From the NCBI GenBank assembly GCA_036850595.1, contig CM072152.1:9753640-9817639 (forward strand): a stretch of 64,000 bases of DNA, written 5' to 3'. Numbering within the stretch: the first letter of the stretch is position 1; each line of letters begins with the position of its first letter. The position numbers were made by a program, and so were the translations under genes. This DNA is from Rhyacichthys aspro. Its lineage: Eukaryota > Chordata > Actinopteri > Gobiiformes > Rhyacichthyidae. Positions 1-13,100 of this stretch are shown one piece after another. The notes below the pieces were generated by a model. The model was not told the origin of the DNA. It did not search any database and worked only from the letters and a program-made list of their open reading frames with translations.

Positions 1-1150
1 TGCAGATGCCTTCTTCTGAAGCGTTTAGAAGAGAGAGTCTGCTCTTAGGTCGCCTGGTCTTGACGACACACAATAAAACAGAAAAAGGAATATGTTTTTA
101 GAATAAAGCAAAGGGCTGTCGTTGGAACTAACAACAAAACTAATATTTGAATTGTAGTATTAAGCTTGCTCTCTGAAAAGTTCTTAAAGTTCAGCTTTCA
201 ATTTGGCTGTGTCAGCTCCTACATACTTTTACATTTACCTTCTGATTAGTTTTGCTCATACATTCACTTATAGCTATGAGATTTCAAATAAATGTGCTGT
301 GTCTCACTTTTATTACACTGTGTGTATTGTGTGAAGCAGTGATGTGCCTTTTGCACCTGGAAGTTTTATTTGCAGAAAACATTTTATCTTGACCAAAAAG
401 CTGCAACATATTTTCAGTCAAGTGGCTATATCTTAATATCTGGATTCTGTTTTGACATTATGAGATTTCTTTCCGATTCCACAGCAGTGCACATACACAC
501 CAAACAAATAAATTATATTGCTGCCATGAAATTCAAAGACACCATAAAAGAAAATGGAGATGGAAAACCAAAACAAATGAGAAAAGGCCCAATGATTGTA
601 TTGAAAGTAGATAATAACGCTCAATAATAAAACTCTCAATACTCCATGGCAGTATTCGACTCAGACAAGGCAATGAAAATGCAACTTTTTGACTTTGTCA
701 GCAAGGTGTGCTGATATCCCCACCCTCAGCCACCTCAGCCGAACACGTTTATGTAGCCACAGTTGTCACTCATGTTGATGAAGTGTTGACTCTGAAACAA
801 CATCTCGCCCGAAGCAGAGCATCTAAAATAGTGATCGCAGGAGATAAAGAAGCAGATGGCAGCCACAGTCGGTCTGTAAGTGCAGATGCTGTTCAGTCCC
901 ATGGAGCCTCGTAGGTGCACAGACTTCTGCTGCTACAGAGTTACGTACGTCTTGCAAATAATTAAGACAGCCAGATTTGTACAGTATAACCGAATTTAAA
1001 ACTAGAGTCCTTCAATCTGAACAATTTGTTTTTGTAGCTGCATTGACTGTGCAGTACATTTCGGTCCTGTCTTATATTAGAAGAACAGCACAAAGGGTCA
1101 CAGTATTAGAGTTTATTGAGTGATTACTGTGACATTCTAAAACCGTGGCA
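1..1150. other. Gene-free, AT-rich sequence
   Basis: No supported exon. The patch at roughly 700-915 has more balanced composition and could be a conserved noncoding element. Open frames on both strands overlap there, which argues against coding. Confidence 0.6.
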
Positions 1151-1154
1151 TACC

Positions 1155-1545
1155 TTAAAGCTGGGGCCACTCTACACAACTTTTACAGTCTTTACAGATT
1201 TTGAAAAGACACACTAACAGACTGGTTTCAACAGATTTTTGTATGACGACTGAAAGACTGGGGATCACAGACTCACACACACTGCGCTTGGTGATTTCTC
1301 AAAGCCTAAAAATCAACTTGCGCGCAAACTCTCGCGAGGGGACAGTAAAAAGGGTAAACAAACATACCAGTGTGTTTCTTCTGACACTTTTTCCCTTGTC
1401 GCAGTCACTCTTTTTCATTGGCTGGTTGCAAGACGTGTTTGCAGTTGGGCTGCTAATCAGTTCACACTACCTGACTGCGTCCAGATTTTTGGCTGGAAAA
1501 TTCACTCAACATTTTTGACTGACTGCAACTGAGGTTGGGTCGGGT
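1155..1545. mobile_element. Possible degraded nonautonomous DNA transposon (MITE-like)
   Basis: A CpG-richer stretch contains GCGCGC and the palindrome CTCGCGAG amid repeated GACTG/CAGTC and CACAGAC words. This composition is familiar from teleost PIF/Harbinger-type MITEs. I could not define terminal inverted repeats or target duplications, so the class is a guess. Confidence 0.25.
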
Positions 1546-4500
1546 TAATTCCTCTCAAAAACTTGCAGAGTCACGTCTTCACCCCTCACACACTTGCAGA
1601 TTTTTGTCCCAACTAGCCATACCAACTGTCCCCAACTAGTGCAGTCTGGTGCAGACAAACAGGCAGTCCAAACCATCATGAGGTGGTTTATTAACTACAG
1701 ACTCATACCAATTGTATATATATTGAACATAAGCACACGCTCAAACCTTGCTTGCTGCTTCCTCAAATGGCCTTAATAAGTGTCAGTAAATGAACATAGG
1801 AGTGTAGTGTCACATAGTAGCCAGTGATATATAGTTACTTCAAAACTCATTCTGAAACCTACAGGTGTATATATGAAAACAGTACCTTTTTCATTATAGG
1901 GCTATTAATCTGAATATTCATACTATTTACTACTGCTATATGACAAGTGACTTTTGCTTCTATCTCTTTGCATTCATGCATATAATTAAATACATCTCTC
2001 AGTTTGCAGTTAAACTTTTTTAAAACTAATTATGTATTGATTGTGCATTCTGCGTTCTTTAAGTCTGAAGCTGATCCATTATTCCTTCTCTTCCCTTCCA
2101 TTTTGTTTTATTGTGTATCAATACGTTCAAGGGGAAAAAGCGAGAGACAGTGCTGAGTTGATGAGCCGAGATTGGCCTCGGGTAGATAGGCCCTTTTTAT
2201 TGAACTCCAAGAGGAGATCATCTATCTTTCAGAGAGACCGAGTAGTATCAGCTGTATATGGAGTGATTGTGGCCATGTTGCGGCTGCTCTTTCAGTGCCA
2301 CTTTACAACAAACACACTCTCTCACGAGCACACTTTTTCCAGTACGCGTTTGAAATACACTGATGTAACGTAGCACTAATTGGATTTGTGTACATTTGCT
2401 TACTTTAATGGGACAAGCCACAAGCATATACTTCACTTACCGAGGCCTCTTACTTGAGTTAAAGCACTGTTCAGCCACATCTTAATTAAAAAAAAAAAAA
2501 AAAGCTCTAATGGAACTTTCTGAAAATATAGAGAGCCATTCAAAAACTTTACAAGTGTTTATATTTAAGTATATGATTCTGTGATTGGATCCAGGCGTAA
2601 GGGTCAGTAAAACAAAGCTAACAATGTTTTTGTTAGTTTTAATCAATTTTCTTTAGAGCTACGGGAGATGCAAACTTGCCAGCAGAGCAGTAATGTGTGT
2701 GCACATTTACGCTCCCCCACTCGAACAGCTTTACATGTATTTTTTTTGCACACTTGTGCAAAGCTGTGACAGCTTGTTTTTATTGGAGTCAGTCCATTAT
2801 TTTTAAAAGCTACTGACAACTGCAGGCATGATTCTTTGTCTTTGATATATGAATACTCTTTAATTGTAGGACTAAATTATTTGAGTTCTGTTTTTAGGAA
2901 GTCGTTCCAACAAGTTGGGTAATTAATTCTCTTTTTTTCTTGCTTTTCATGCACTGCTGGTTACTGGCCTTGTTAAATTTGGTTGTTTACATTTTCATTG
3001 TCAATCAGTTGAACATATACAAAAGGTAATCCCGTATACACATGCACACCTATTGTAAATGTTCTCACATGGCTTTCAATCACAAAAGCACATTGACTCA
3101 ATTAGAGAGCACACTGCAGAGATAATTTATGGGACAGAGGGAGCTGCTGAACACATGGGCCTGTGGTCACCATGCATCATACGGTGGCATCATGGATAAT
3201 TGAACAACAAAATTGTAATTTCAGGGCCCAGCGCTCAATGACCACTCAATTCCTGTTTGGAAGTGAGTAGCCGATGATACACATCTGCTGTGGTTTCAGA
3301 TTACACAGATTACTTATTGTTAAATCAGAGCATTCAAAGAATAGCAGAAAATGAAAAGCTCTCTTTGCAGTGTTTATCAAAAATATCCTTTTCTGAGTTG
3401 TGAGTGTATGATGTGTATCGCTCATTATACATTGTAAAAAATCACAGATATTTTAGTTTGAAACTAAAATTAAGTTTAAATTACAGTAACTAAGACACAA
3501 AGCACAATGGAAGCTATTTAAACCACAGGTGAGTCTTTGGCCTAGAAGAGGACAATATGGTTGCTGTTAATATATTAACCTGAAAGACTATACCTTATTT
3601 GCTGTTTTTGTCATCGCCTCAAGTCGGTCCAGTGTCACAGGAGGTAGTGTATATAGCACCATTGGCTTTTTCTTTCTGTATTTAACATTATAGTCATTGA
3701 GAACTTTGTTCAGAAAATAAGCTTTGTCAGTGACTGCAGTGAAAGTAGTACAGGCTGTTATGACAATGAATCATTTCTGAAGACACCGACCCAAGATGGA
3801 GAAAGCATGGATTTTCTAAAATAAGAGGTTATATTTGGGGGAAACTCTGGAGACAAGCAGCAAAATACAGTTCTAAGATTCGATATCCACTGTTTACGTC
3901 TTGTCAGAACCTGTTCAGCAGAAGAGTGGTAGCATGTCTAAAAAATACTGAAGTGCTGAATATGTAGTACGCTATTTATAGATCTAGTCGTCATGCAGTA
4001 GCGCGCAACAGTAATGGAGTGAGACATTTCTATTTGTGGGGCTAAAAGTAAACTGCATTACTTATCTAGGAACAAGTGGGAATAATTTGACTCAGCAGTA
4101 ACAAAAAAAAAGCAATATTAAATCATGATTTCATGGTTTTATTTTATTTTATTCACAGTGTAATGAATGGCAATGACAAAGGGGATTATCGTCTTTAAAT
4201 TTAGAGTCAAGACAGTATTTTTTTTAACTCTCTTTCTTTTAAAAGATGATAGTGCAGTGCTTAGATGTAAGTTGCATATGTCTGGTTCACTCAGAGACCA
4301 CTCAAATTTTATTCTGCAAACTTCTGCACCGCAAGCCCAAAATAACTTCACTTTAAACTGAGGTTATGAAGTGCTATTACTTCAACTTTTGTACTGTTGT
4401 CCCGACACTGAGGGTGTGGTGCAATACTGCCTGACCGTTCATTTACCGGGGTTACATAATGTTGCCGTTGTACTATTCAGCACCTTAAAAGACCTGTGAG

Positions 4501-6200
4501 AAACTAGCTAGTCTTTTTACCACGGCAGAAGCAGCAATCTTGGATAAGCCAGTTTAATACCAGCCTCTTCAAACACAGTGCCAGTGTGAGTCAAAGGTTA
4601 ATGAAAGGGCACCTGGTTGGGAGGATGAAGACATGGCAGCAGCCAGAACTAGAGGGATTAGTCGTGTTCTCGTATCAAAGGGATCCCCAGCCAGAGAGGC
4701 TCAACCTGGATTTTGAGTGGAAATCTGTCTCCATCCTAATATCGGGTCCAAGAGCAGTTAGCTGTGCTTTCTCTCACACCCTCCGCTCTCATATACGCTG
4801 CATTAGCTGACACTTTAAACAATATGATTTACTCTATGTGAAGAAAAGTTGGTTAAACTGCATTTTTTTAAACAAGGCCAGTTCCTGTAAACAAAAGTGG
4901 CTACCAAAGGCCTCACAGTAAATATAGTCTCCCCAAAGTCATTTGTTTTGAATTCACTGATCTGGTAACTCTGACATCTGTCATCAAGTTTGTTTGCTTT
5001 GTGATATGCAGAGAGTGTCAGTCATCCAAGTCATAATCCAGATATAGGGTTTACAAAGAAGGCATGTGGTCATAGGGTTGTGCTTCTTAAAACATACATA
5101 AATTAGTTTTAGTCAAAACAAAAAGGATGTATCCACATTGTGCCAGTAACTAAAAAGTTAAAAGCAATATTGTCTGATAAGCAGCAAGGGTATTAGCTTA
5201 TATTTCTGGTTCTATAAAGTTATGGTGAGGTAGTCAGAGCTATCAGCAGTTGCACTTTCACACTACAAACAAACCAGACCTTGGTTCAGTTTTGCTACCT
5301 CTATTAGCTGGACCCAATAGCAGCTGCTTAGTTTATGGGCTGCTGGCTCTTTCCCAAACAGTGCAGGTGTGAAAGCCTCCTTGTTCTGCATAGGCCCCTA
5401 AATGTAAAAGGACACTGCAGGTAGACCTTATTATTAGCACACATTGTGTCCTTGTTTTATTTGAATAGATTTTTCTCTCATTCAGGGATTATGAGGATTA
5501 TGATGCGTGTGTTGAAAACAGATTCCTTTTGTCACTCTGGTTAGGTTTTGTGGTAAGCTCCAACTCTCACTATAGCACATACTTTGAACTTTTTAAATAC
5601 AGTATTCACTTTTGCCGACTTCTGCAGCAAGTGTATTGCATATTTTGCTGTAAAGGTAACATCATAGTCGTGGGCTGTTTTGACATTTGCATGTGACACT
5701 ATCTGGTTTTGTTTGTGGTCTGAAGAAAATTACCCTGTGAGTATATTTACTTATCTGAAGACATAAGAGAAGGGTTGCTTCAGAGATGAATCTGTCATAC
5801 CACCATCTTTAAAAAAAAAAAAAATAGCAGCATAAAGCTACTCAGTTTGCTGTCAGTCCCAGTGGTCCCACTGTGTGACAGCTTTTCTCCAATGTGCACT
5901 TTAGAGATAGGCCTAGTGGGTTTTCATAAAAGAAAGCCCAGTTGTTATGAACAGATTTTTAATAGCTTTACAGGAAGTCATTAACATGAGCTTTCAGTAT
6001 TTTTCCAAGGCGCCGTTGTCATGGGACGTCAGTGGAATAAACCGAACGGCTTTCTAATTTATCTCAGGGCTCAGCGTTTTGGAATGCTGTTAGACACATT
6101 AAACTGGTTATGCCTCATCATATTCTTCAATGCATTTGCTATTTTTGAACGATAAAATTAATCACTATATACAGAACATACTGACTGATTACTTCTGCAG
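1546..6200. other. Gene-free interval with CNE-like patches
   Basis: No exon is supported. A run of 16 A lies at 2488-2503. Patches of complex sequence at about 2140-2370, 3110-3270, 4500-4800 and 5930-6120 look like candidate conserved noncoding elements because they are less AT-rich and lack repeats. That is a visual judgement only. Confidence 0.5.
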
Positions 6201-9200
6201 AACAGCGGCTATTTATTCTTAATTCCTCGTAATTTGCGTTTGCCAACATTACTGCGATTACTGTGGCAAAAATGAGCTTATATTGTCAGATTTGCACATG
6301 AAGTAGAGCCACTTTTAAATCAACATGTCTACTGTGCAGTGTCTGATGAGCTAGAAAGCCGCCTCAATAGACAATTGAAAAAGACACATAACACAGGGAG
6401 TCTCCTTATCTGATCCTCGTGAAGAGTTCATAATTCTGGCTTTATCACTTTCTATTGAACATTACATTAAACCTGTATAACTAAAACTACTTGCAGGTGA
6501 CATAATACATTTTAGGACATTCTTCTTTAACCTGACAGACATGACTACTTTAATTGAACAAGCTCAAATCTTTACTCTCATCACAAAAGTAATTATTAAA
6601 CATTGTCGGACGTGCCATTAAACTACAGTTAGGTCAAATGACATAGTTCTCAAGAAGAATATGACACTTCTTAAATAAAAACTGCAAAAAAGCCCATAGA
6701 GTATGTTATAATAAAGATCAAATAGTGCCATATCTGATGGTCTGGTTACATGCTCAGACTGGACCACAACCCCAAGATTTATGAACACCACATGAAAACC
6801 ACCTGGAAAAGGAAGACAGGATTGCCAAATACAACAGAGTGGTGTAATGATTGTACTGATAGAAATGGGAATGAGTGACTGGACCTAATGGACTTCATAC
6901 TGCATATTCAGTATGAAAAAAGTCTAATATGAGACACATGCCAATGGGAATCATTTCCAATTCATTCTCAGTACTGCAGTAACAACTATTTTACACCATG
7001 TTGATGCTCTTTACTTTTTACTGGATCTTCACTAAACAACACTTGCACCACTTATTGTTGTGCATGTTTGTTTTACTTGTTGCAGCCTTTAAACATATAT
7101 GGGGACAGTCTGGAGGCACTGCAGGAAAGACAGTTAGAAACATTGGACACTCTACTGTGCATGTGCTATATGCCCTTCCAATGTCATCCATAAAGATCCT
7201 GTAAAATTGACCAGAATCCCATGGCTTTTTTTTTTTTTTTTTTAGTAAAGTGCCAAAACTCTCTCGGATAATTGCTGCACAGTGTAAAGAAATGGCAGTT
7301 TCTTTGTGACCCGATACAGGTTGTGGAAGGGTGGATGGAGAACAGGTATTAGCTCCATAGATCATGTAAAATTAGCAGCAGGAACCCCTGTCAGCCCAGG
7401 CATCGGCACTTAATCTTGGACTTTTGGCAGACTGTTGCCTTAACAGGTCAAATGATATCTATAAATCAAGGATCCCCAGTGGAGGCTGAGAGAGGCTCAG
7501 GGAGAGAGGGAAATGCATAGAAGTGGCACTGATACTCCAAGGGAATTAGATCCTGGTCATAAAGCCTAACCCAAGGAAATAATCCAGTCATTCATAAAGG
7601 ATTAAAACCCGTAAAGAAGATTGATTGCCTCTTTTTTCCATTTCTACTCAATGTAATCCCAGATTATAGAAACCACTTGGGGTTAGATTTTAAGGAAATT
7701 TGCACAGGATTAATGCTGAGGGCATCCATCTTTTGATTGCTTTGTTGTGTTGTCACAAATAATAAATGCACCTATAGGATCCTTTGTAGTTAGTTTCTCT
7801 TAACACTTTTCCAGTTCCATTTGTGGTCATTGTCTAATAGTAGTAAGACATCATTTCTCAAATCACATAGTTGCAATAGTTGGTTGTCTTTTTGATACAG
7901 AGAATGGTACTTACGTTTGCGTAAGTGAATGTCTGGGCCCTCAGCAGGACAGGAGAAGTGCTGTGACAGTCAAACATGAATATCATGAGAAGAGCCGTTA
8001 ATGCTATGTAATCACAGAGTTTCCTTGGTGGTGGCAGTCCCAGCTGAGGAACTGGTGATGGAAATAGAGCTTTGTGGGGCGTGTGCGTATGGCAGACCTC
8101 CAGCGAAATGCTCCACCACCCATGGAACTAATTTAAAGTCCTCGTTTAGGGACTGTCACACGGAGGGCTCTGACGACCACTGATCTCTGCACATTTAACG
8201 GCACAGGCAGCTGTCACGGCGCTGACAGGCAGGGCCCCACCACTGAATGATTACATACAGGGCCAGAGTGAACTGTGATCTGGTGAACTTTATTTTCTCT
8301 GGCAGGCCCAACGTGCAGCGCATACCTCAGTGCAGTGACCATTGGCAGGCCACCAGCCACCTCCGTCTCATCCATTAACACCGCCAAAGCCTTATAAATA
8401 ACCACTGAGAGCTGATGATTTATTGATTGTGATGATGCGATCCTGCAACACCTTTGAGAATGAAAAAATAAACATGTTTTTAGTGGCATCTTTGACTGCA
8501 GCACAAAAACTTTCCTCCATGTTCATCTCTGGAGAAACACCCTTCTCTTGCATTAGCACTATTAATATAACCATCCTCCAAACACCTAATTTATCCCACT
8601 CTCTGAGCATTAAGTAGGTTTTCACAGAAATCTTGCATCAGAAAATTGCAAATGAAATAATGGTGCCAATTCTTTAACCTACTGTGGTGCTGTCAGCTAG
8701 AGTGTGCAAAGGCTGTTTAAAGAAAACTCACTCACAGATTTATCTGCATTTACTGTGGATGGAAACCGCTGAGCTATTTTCAAGATTAATCAGTAATTAC
8801 CTCAAAACTGCACATTTCTCAAGAGGAAACACATTAGTGGCTCCTCATGAATTGCTGCACTGATTTCAAAAAGGCAACCCTCTTAGTCTGATATGAAAAC
8901 TGAGAATGGAAGATGAAGAATAATTACAGACATGGCTTTTTGAAAAACCCTGTAATTGACAGACATATGTCATTGGTTGTTGCTTATTATTTAGTATTTA
9001 GCCCTGTTTTTGCATGTAGTTGAGGTTCCCCTGTGATTGTATTTATGATATAGCTCTGACATAATATAATATATAGAATATTTAGACTGTGATGTTGTGG
9101 GGGGCCAGATCCTTAGTATTGCATTCCACTGATGCATAATAAAAATCTGTGGTTGTTAGCATCACTAGCTTTCAAAGCCATTGATAACACACATCTTTGC

Positions 9201-10060
9201 AGAAGTAGTTTTAAAATCTTCTTTTAAAGGTGGGGTGTATAGTTTTCTTTTTGTGCCATCTGGTGATGAAAAAAACAATTGCAGGTCCACACTCCTTTTT
9301 AGAGCATGTGAACAGCTATGGTGCCCTGCTTGGACATGCTGTTGTCTATAAACAAACCCAGTGGAAATGGCTCATATGGTGACTTGACTTAAAAATTGAA
9401 GGAAAGCTCCATAAATGCTCTAAGCCTTCATGCAAGAATGTCAAAAAGAACCATGTGAATTTGACAGACAAATGCAAAGCATGGTATTAAAAAGATATTA
9501 TACACTACATACAGCACCAAACTGGACTGATACAGTATGTTCCATTTTTTTCAATTCTGTGTACAGTTCTTGTTTGAGCTGTGAGACCATTTAGATGACA
9601 ATGCATTTCAAAATATTTTTGGTTTGTTTAGTATTAGTATTGAATAGATAGAAACACTGTCCCAAGAAAAAGTACATTCACTTTTTTTTTCTTTGAATAA
9701 TAGCTGTATTAAATAAAAGAAAATACAGTGTGTGGCGAGGATTATCAGTGTTTGTGAAAAACCTAAAACTTAAAATGTCTTTCCCAAAGCATTTGTCATC
9801 AAGAGGACCACAGCAGTGTGTAGTCGTCACTTTTCACAGCACAGATATCAGACCTGTTGCTTGAGGGAAGGTGGGGTGCCCTTGTTGTTTCCCTGGACCA
9901 GCTACTCTGCGGGACTGAGACCAAGAGCCATTATCACATTAAATGCGACTTTGTCTTTTTAAGTGCAATATCTTTTATTTCTTCAATTTTAGGGAGCCGT
10001 GCAATAGCGGAAGGTGATGGATGGGTGTGTGTGTTTTTAACTGCTTTTTAATTTTTAAAA
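6201..10060. other. Gene-free interval with a CNE-like block near 8.0-8.6 kb
   Basis: No exon is supported. A run of 18 T lies at 7226-7243, and an imperfect hairpin (9-nt arms) sits at 6894-6917. The block at about 7990-8600 is the most balanced in composition, with long overlapping open frames on both strands, as expected of GC-richer noncoding DNA. Confidence 0.5.
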
Positions 10061-10157
10061 TTTATCTATTTATTTATGAAGTTTTTATCTGCACCGATGG
10101 TTTGCACTTTTAATTTCGTTGTACAATGTACAATGACAATAAAGTTATTCTATTCTA
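10061..10157 (+). mobile_element. 3' tail of a teleost non-LTR retrotransposon (fragment)
   Basis: An ATTTATTTAT-rich lead is followed by ATCTGCACC, TTTGCACTTTTAATTTCG and a terminal ACAATGACAATAAAG with TATTCTATTC. This matches my memory of 3' tails of L2/Rex-type elements in fish. No reverse-transcriptase coding part remains nearby. Confidence 0.55.
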
Positions 10158-13100
10158 CCAAGTGGGAGACAAGACAAAAAAGAGCATAGAACTACTCTCA
10201 TATATAACACTAATCAGCAAATAATCTTAGATTTGGTATGAATGCTCCTTGTCTGGATTATTTGCTACATGGAGGCCTTAAAGTTATAAAGTTAGCACTT
10301 ACATGTTGTTGTAAACATGAAATTTAAGATGAAGCATAAAGCTTGAAGGCTTTATCAAGTTTTATTTTAGATTTCTTGCCGCTGACAGATGCGGTCATCA
10401 TCCGAAATTGACATTTTTTTGTTGGTCTCGAAGGAATCTTAAGTAATAAAGAGTCATTTTGGATGCTTAGCAGTGATATATTTCCCTCACTCTGAGTGCG
10501 AACTTGTAAACTGTGACCAGAAATGCCTTATACAGTTTAGCCAAATATGGAAATTGGTAGTGCATAATTGCTATTTTTCCCAACTGTACATAGACCTAAG
10601 ATTACACGTGTATTATCTATCCTGCTATTCACCTAATTAACACATGGTCAGGTATTCATCGGGTACTGCTAATATCACAACCTCCTTTTAACAAATATGG
10701 TCATGACTAAGTTTATATAGGCAGTGTTACAATCACAATTTACAACTTAACAAAGCAGTGTGAACTCTAATGCTGACATCATCTACATCCCAGTCACTGT
10801 CATTTCATTAACACTGGTGTGCACCTGTCACTTCACACGGGAGCTGCAAACATCGCTTTCTGCCTGACAAAAGAAAGCCATCAAATAAGAATTCAAGCCT
10901 GTCTACCTGCAGATCTTTCTCCATCTGTGGATTAGATTTAAGTCCTCCAAAATCTAGGGCTGGGGCTACATCTGAGGATATGCAGTGCCAGGGAAGTTAC
11001 GTAACTCATTAAGACCGCAGCGTTCTCTCCGGGGTTGGTTCCTCATCCCTCTAAACTTACAGCCTTTGAGCAAATAAAGCCATATAAGAAGATTGAACTA
11101 TAAGACACCCGCAAACTCTATAAAACCTTCTGATCTAACAGCTTGGTTTCAAGTTGAGGGCAGCCCATTTGAACCATGCCATTAGGAGTCATTACATCAA
11201 TTGTTAAGCCTGCTAATCAGCCATGTTATTCTAAACTCCAAGTAATAATAATAGAAAAAAGTTATTATTTAAGTCGGAAAATACATTGCAATTTTCCCTT
11301 CTACTCATAAGTTTATTGTTTATACCAGATGAGATTTGAAATATCGTGTGATAGTGAAGTGAATTGCTCAACAAGAATTTTCAAAAAACACTTGTTATCA
11401 GATCTTATCTCCATAGCTCAAAAAGCAACACAGGGAGCTTAGACACGATGTTTCCAAAAATATTACAGTCCAGTGTTTGAGTCATTTTTCTAATTTCAAT
11501 CTGTATGTTTCAATCTTTACTTTTCAGCCGTATAATCCTTCTTGTTCCAACAAATTATCCAGTGTCCATCACTTCACTGTGATCATGCTGCATTCTTTGA
11601 TGCACACTACTTACTTCTGGTCAGGTAATGAAAAGCATGACCTCCAGTCAAGTTTAAAGTCATTTTCTCTCTGATAGAGTATGGATCTAGTATGGAAGTC
11701 AAACAATAATCTCAATGCCCTCACAACAATGCTCATGCATGGTTATAGTTGCACAGCCAGTTCAAAAAGCGTGTCCTTACATAAAAGCGTTTTAAGTGAC
11801 ATGTCACATATTGTCGAAATAAACTTTTCTTTTTCTGTAGTTTGTCCTTGAAGAAGATTGAGCCCTCAGGCCTCCATACCTGTCTTTCAAAGAACATATT
11901 AGAAGAACATTGCTATGATTGGCATTCTGCATTAGCAATCTCCTCCCGAGCCTTTTCCTATTGTCATTCTACAGCTGCACTGAGCGCCAGTGTTCTCCCT
12001 CACACTCTCTGAACTGCCATGACAACGTGCTGGAAAAGCCTGACGAAGCCCGAAGGCCTCCTCAGTCAAGAGGGCTCTGCTCGCCTCTGCAGATGACTGC
12101 ACTGTTTCATTTATTTTCATGAAGGAAAACAAAAGGCAAGATTGAACAGGGGATAAGGCAGCCCAGCTAAACATGCCTGAGAGACTGACCCCACAGACTG
12201 CAGTTGGCAGCACACAATTTGCTGCAGGAATCTGGCCCTCTACAGAGACCACAAATGATAGAAATATTTCAGTATGGGTTTAATTACAGCCTCTGCTTTG
12301 AGATAGGAAGCAATGCTGTGTCTATAAACTGTCCAGTAACAAGTAACCCTGGCTAACAAAAGAATAGATCAAATCATATTCTTTGTAGTTTCAATTAATA
12401 TTGATGAAAGATAGTCTTAAATTAGAAAAAGCAGATTTTAGGAAAAAGTTGTTTTTAATTGCATGAAACATGCAGTAGCTGAAAATTCCCACAATAATAC
12501 TGAGACCTTGTCTGCTTGTATTTTAAAAAAGTAAAAGCAAACTAGTTCACCGCGTTAAAATACAGAACATGAAAATAAAGCTGGGAGCTAACCTTAAACC
12601 TCTCGCTCTGACTTTGGTGTTAGACCAATGCCATCTCGTGCATTATGTTTGACCTTAACATAGCTTTCCAGTCACTTTTGTTAATTGGGTTGTTGTAGCT
12701 GTTTTTGAGGTCATAAGGTATTGAGGACAGCACCAGCCTAGCCACTTTCCCACTAGGGTTTTCTGTCGCTGTTGATTCAATGTTCACAGCCAATGGTTGT
12801 TCAAACTGAAACAATCCCTATTTCATGCAAGTTTGTGATTGGCCAAATCTCGCTGTCACCGGCTGAACATTCTGGCCTTTTTTGGCAGATGATTATTCCT
12901 ATCATCAAGTAATTCAATGGTTTTCCTCACTGAATTTTCTTTTATTTCTGTTTGTATAAAAGCACTGGTATTCTTATTCTTGCCTAAACATAACAATAAG
13001 TGATTAAAACACAAAACTAAATTTGACCCTGTCTCAAATGTAAAAATGCTACATATTTTTTTCAGTCAGTGGATTCTGCAAAGGTTATGTACAATTCATG

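Noticed and set aside
11919..12252. Overlapping open frames on both strands (67 and 106 codons)
   Set aside because: Opposite-strand frames over the same bases with no recognisable protein; better explained as a noncoding patch of higher GC.
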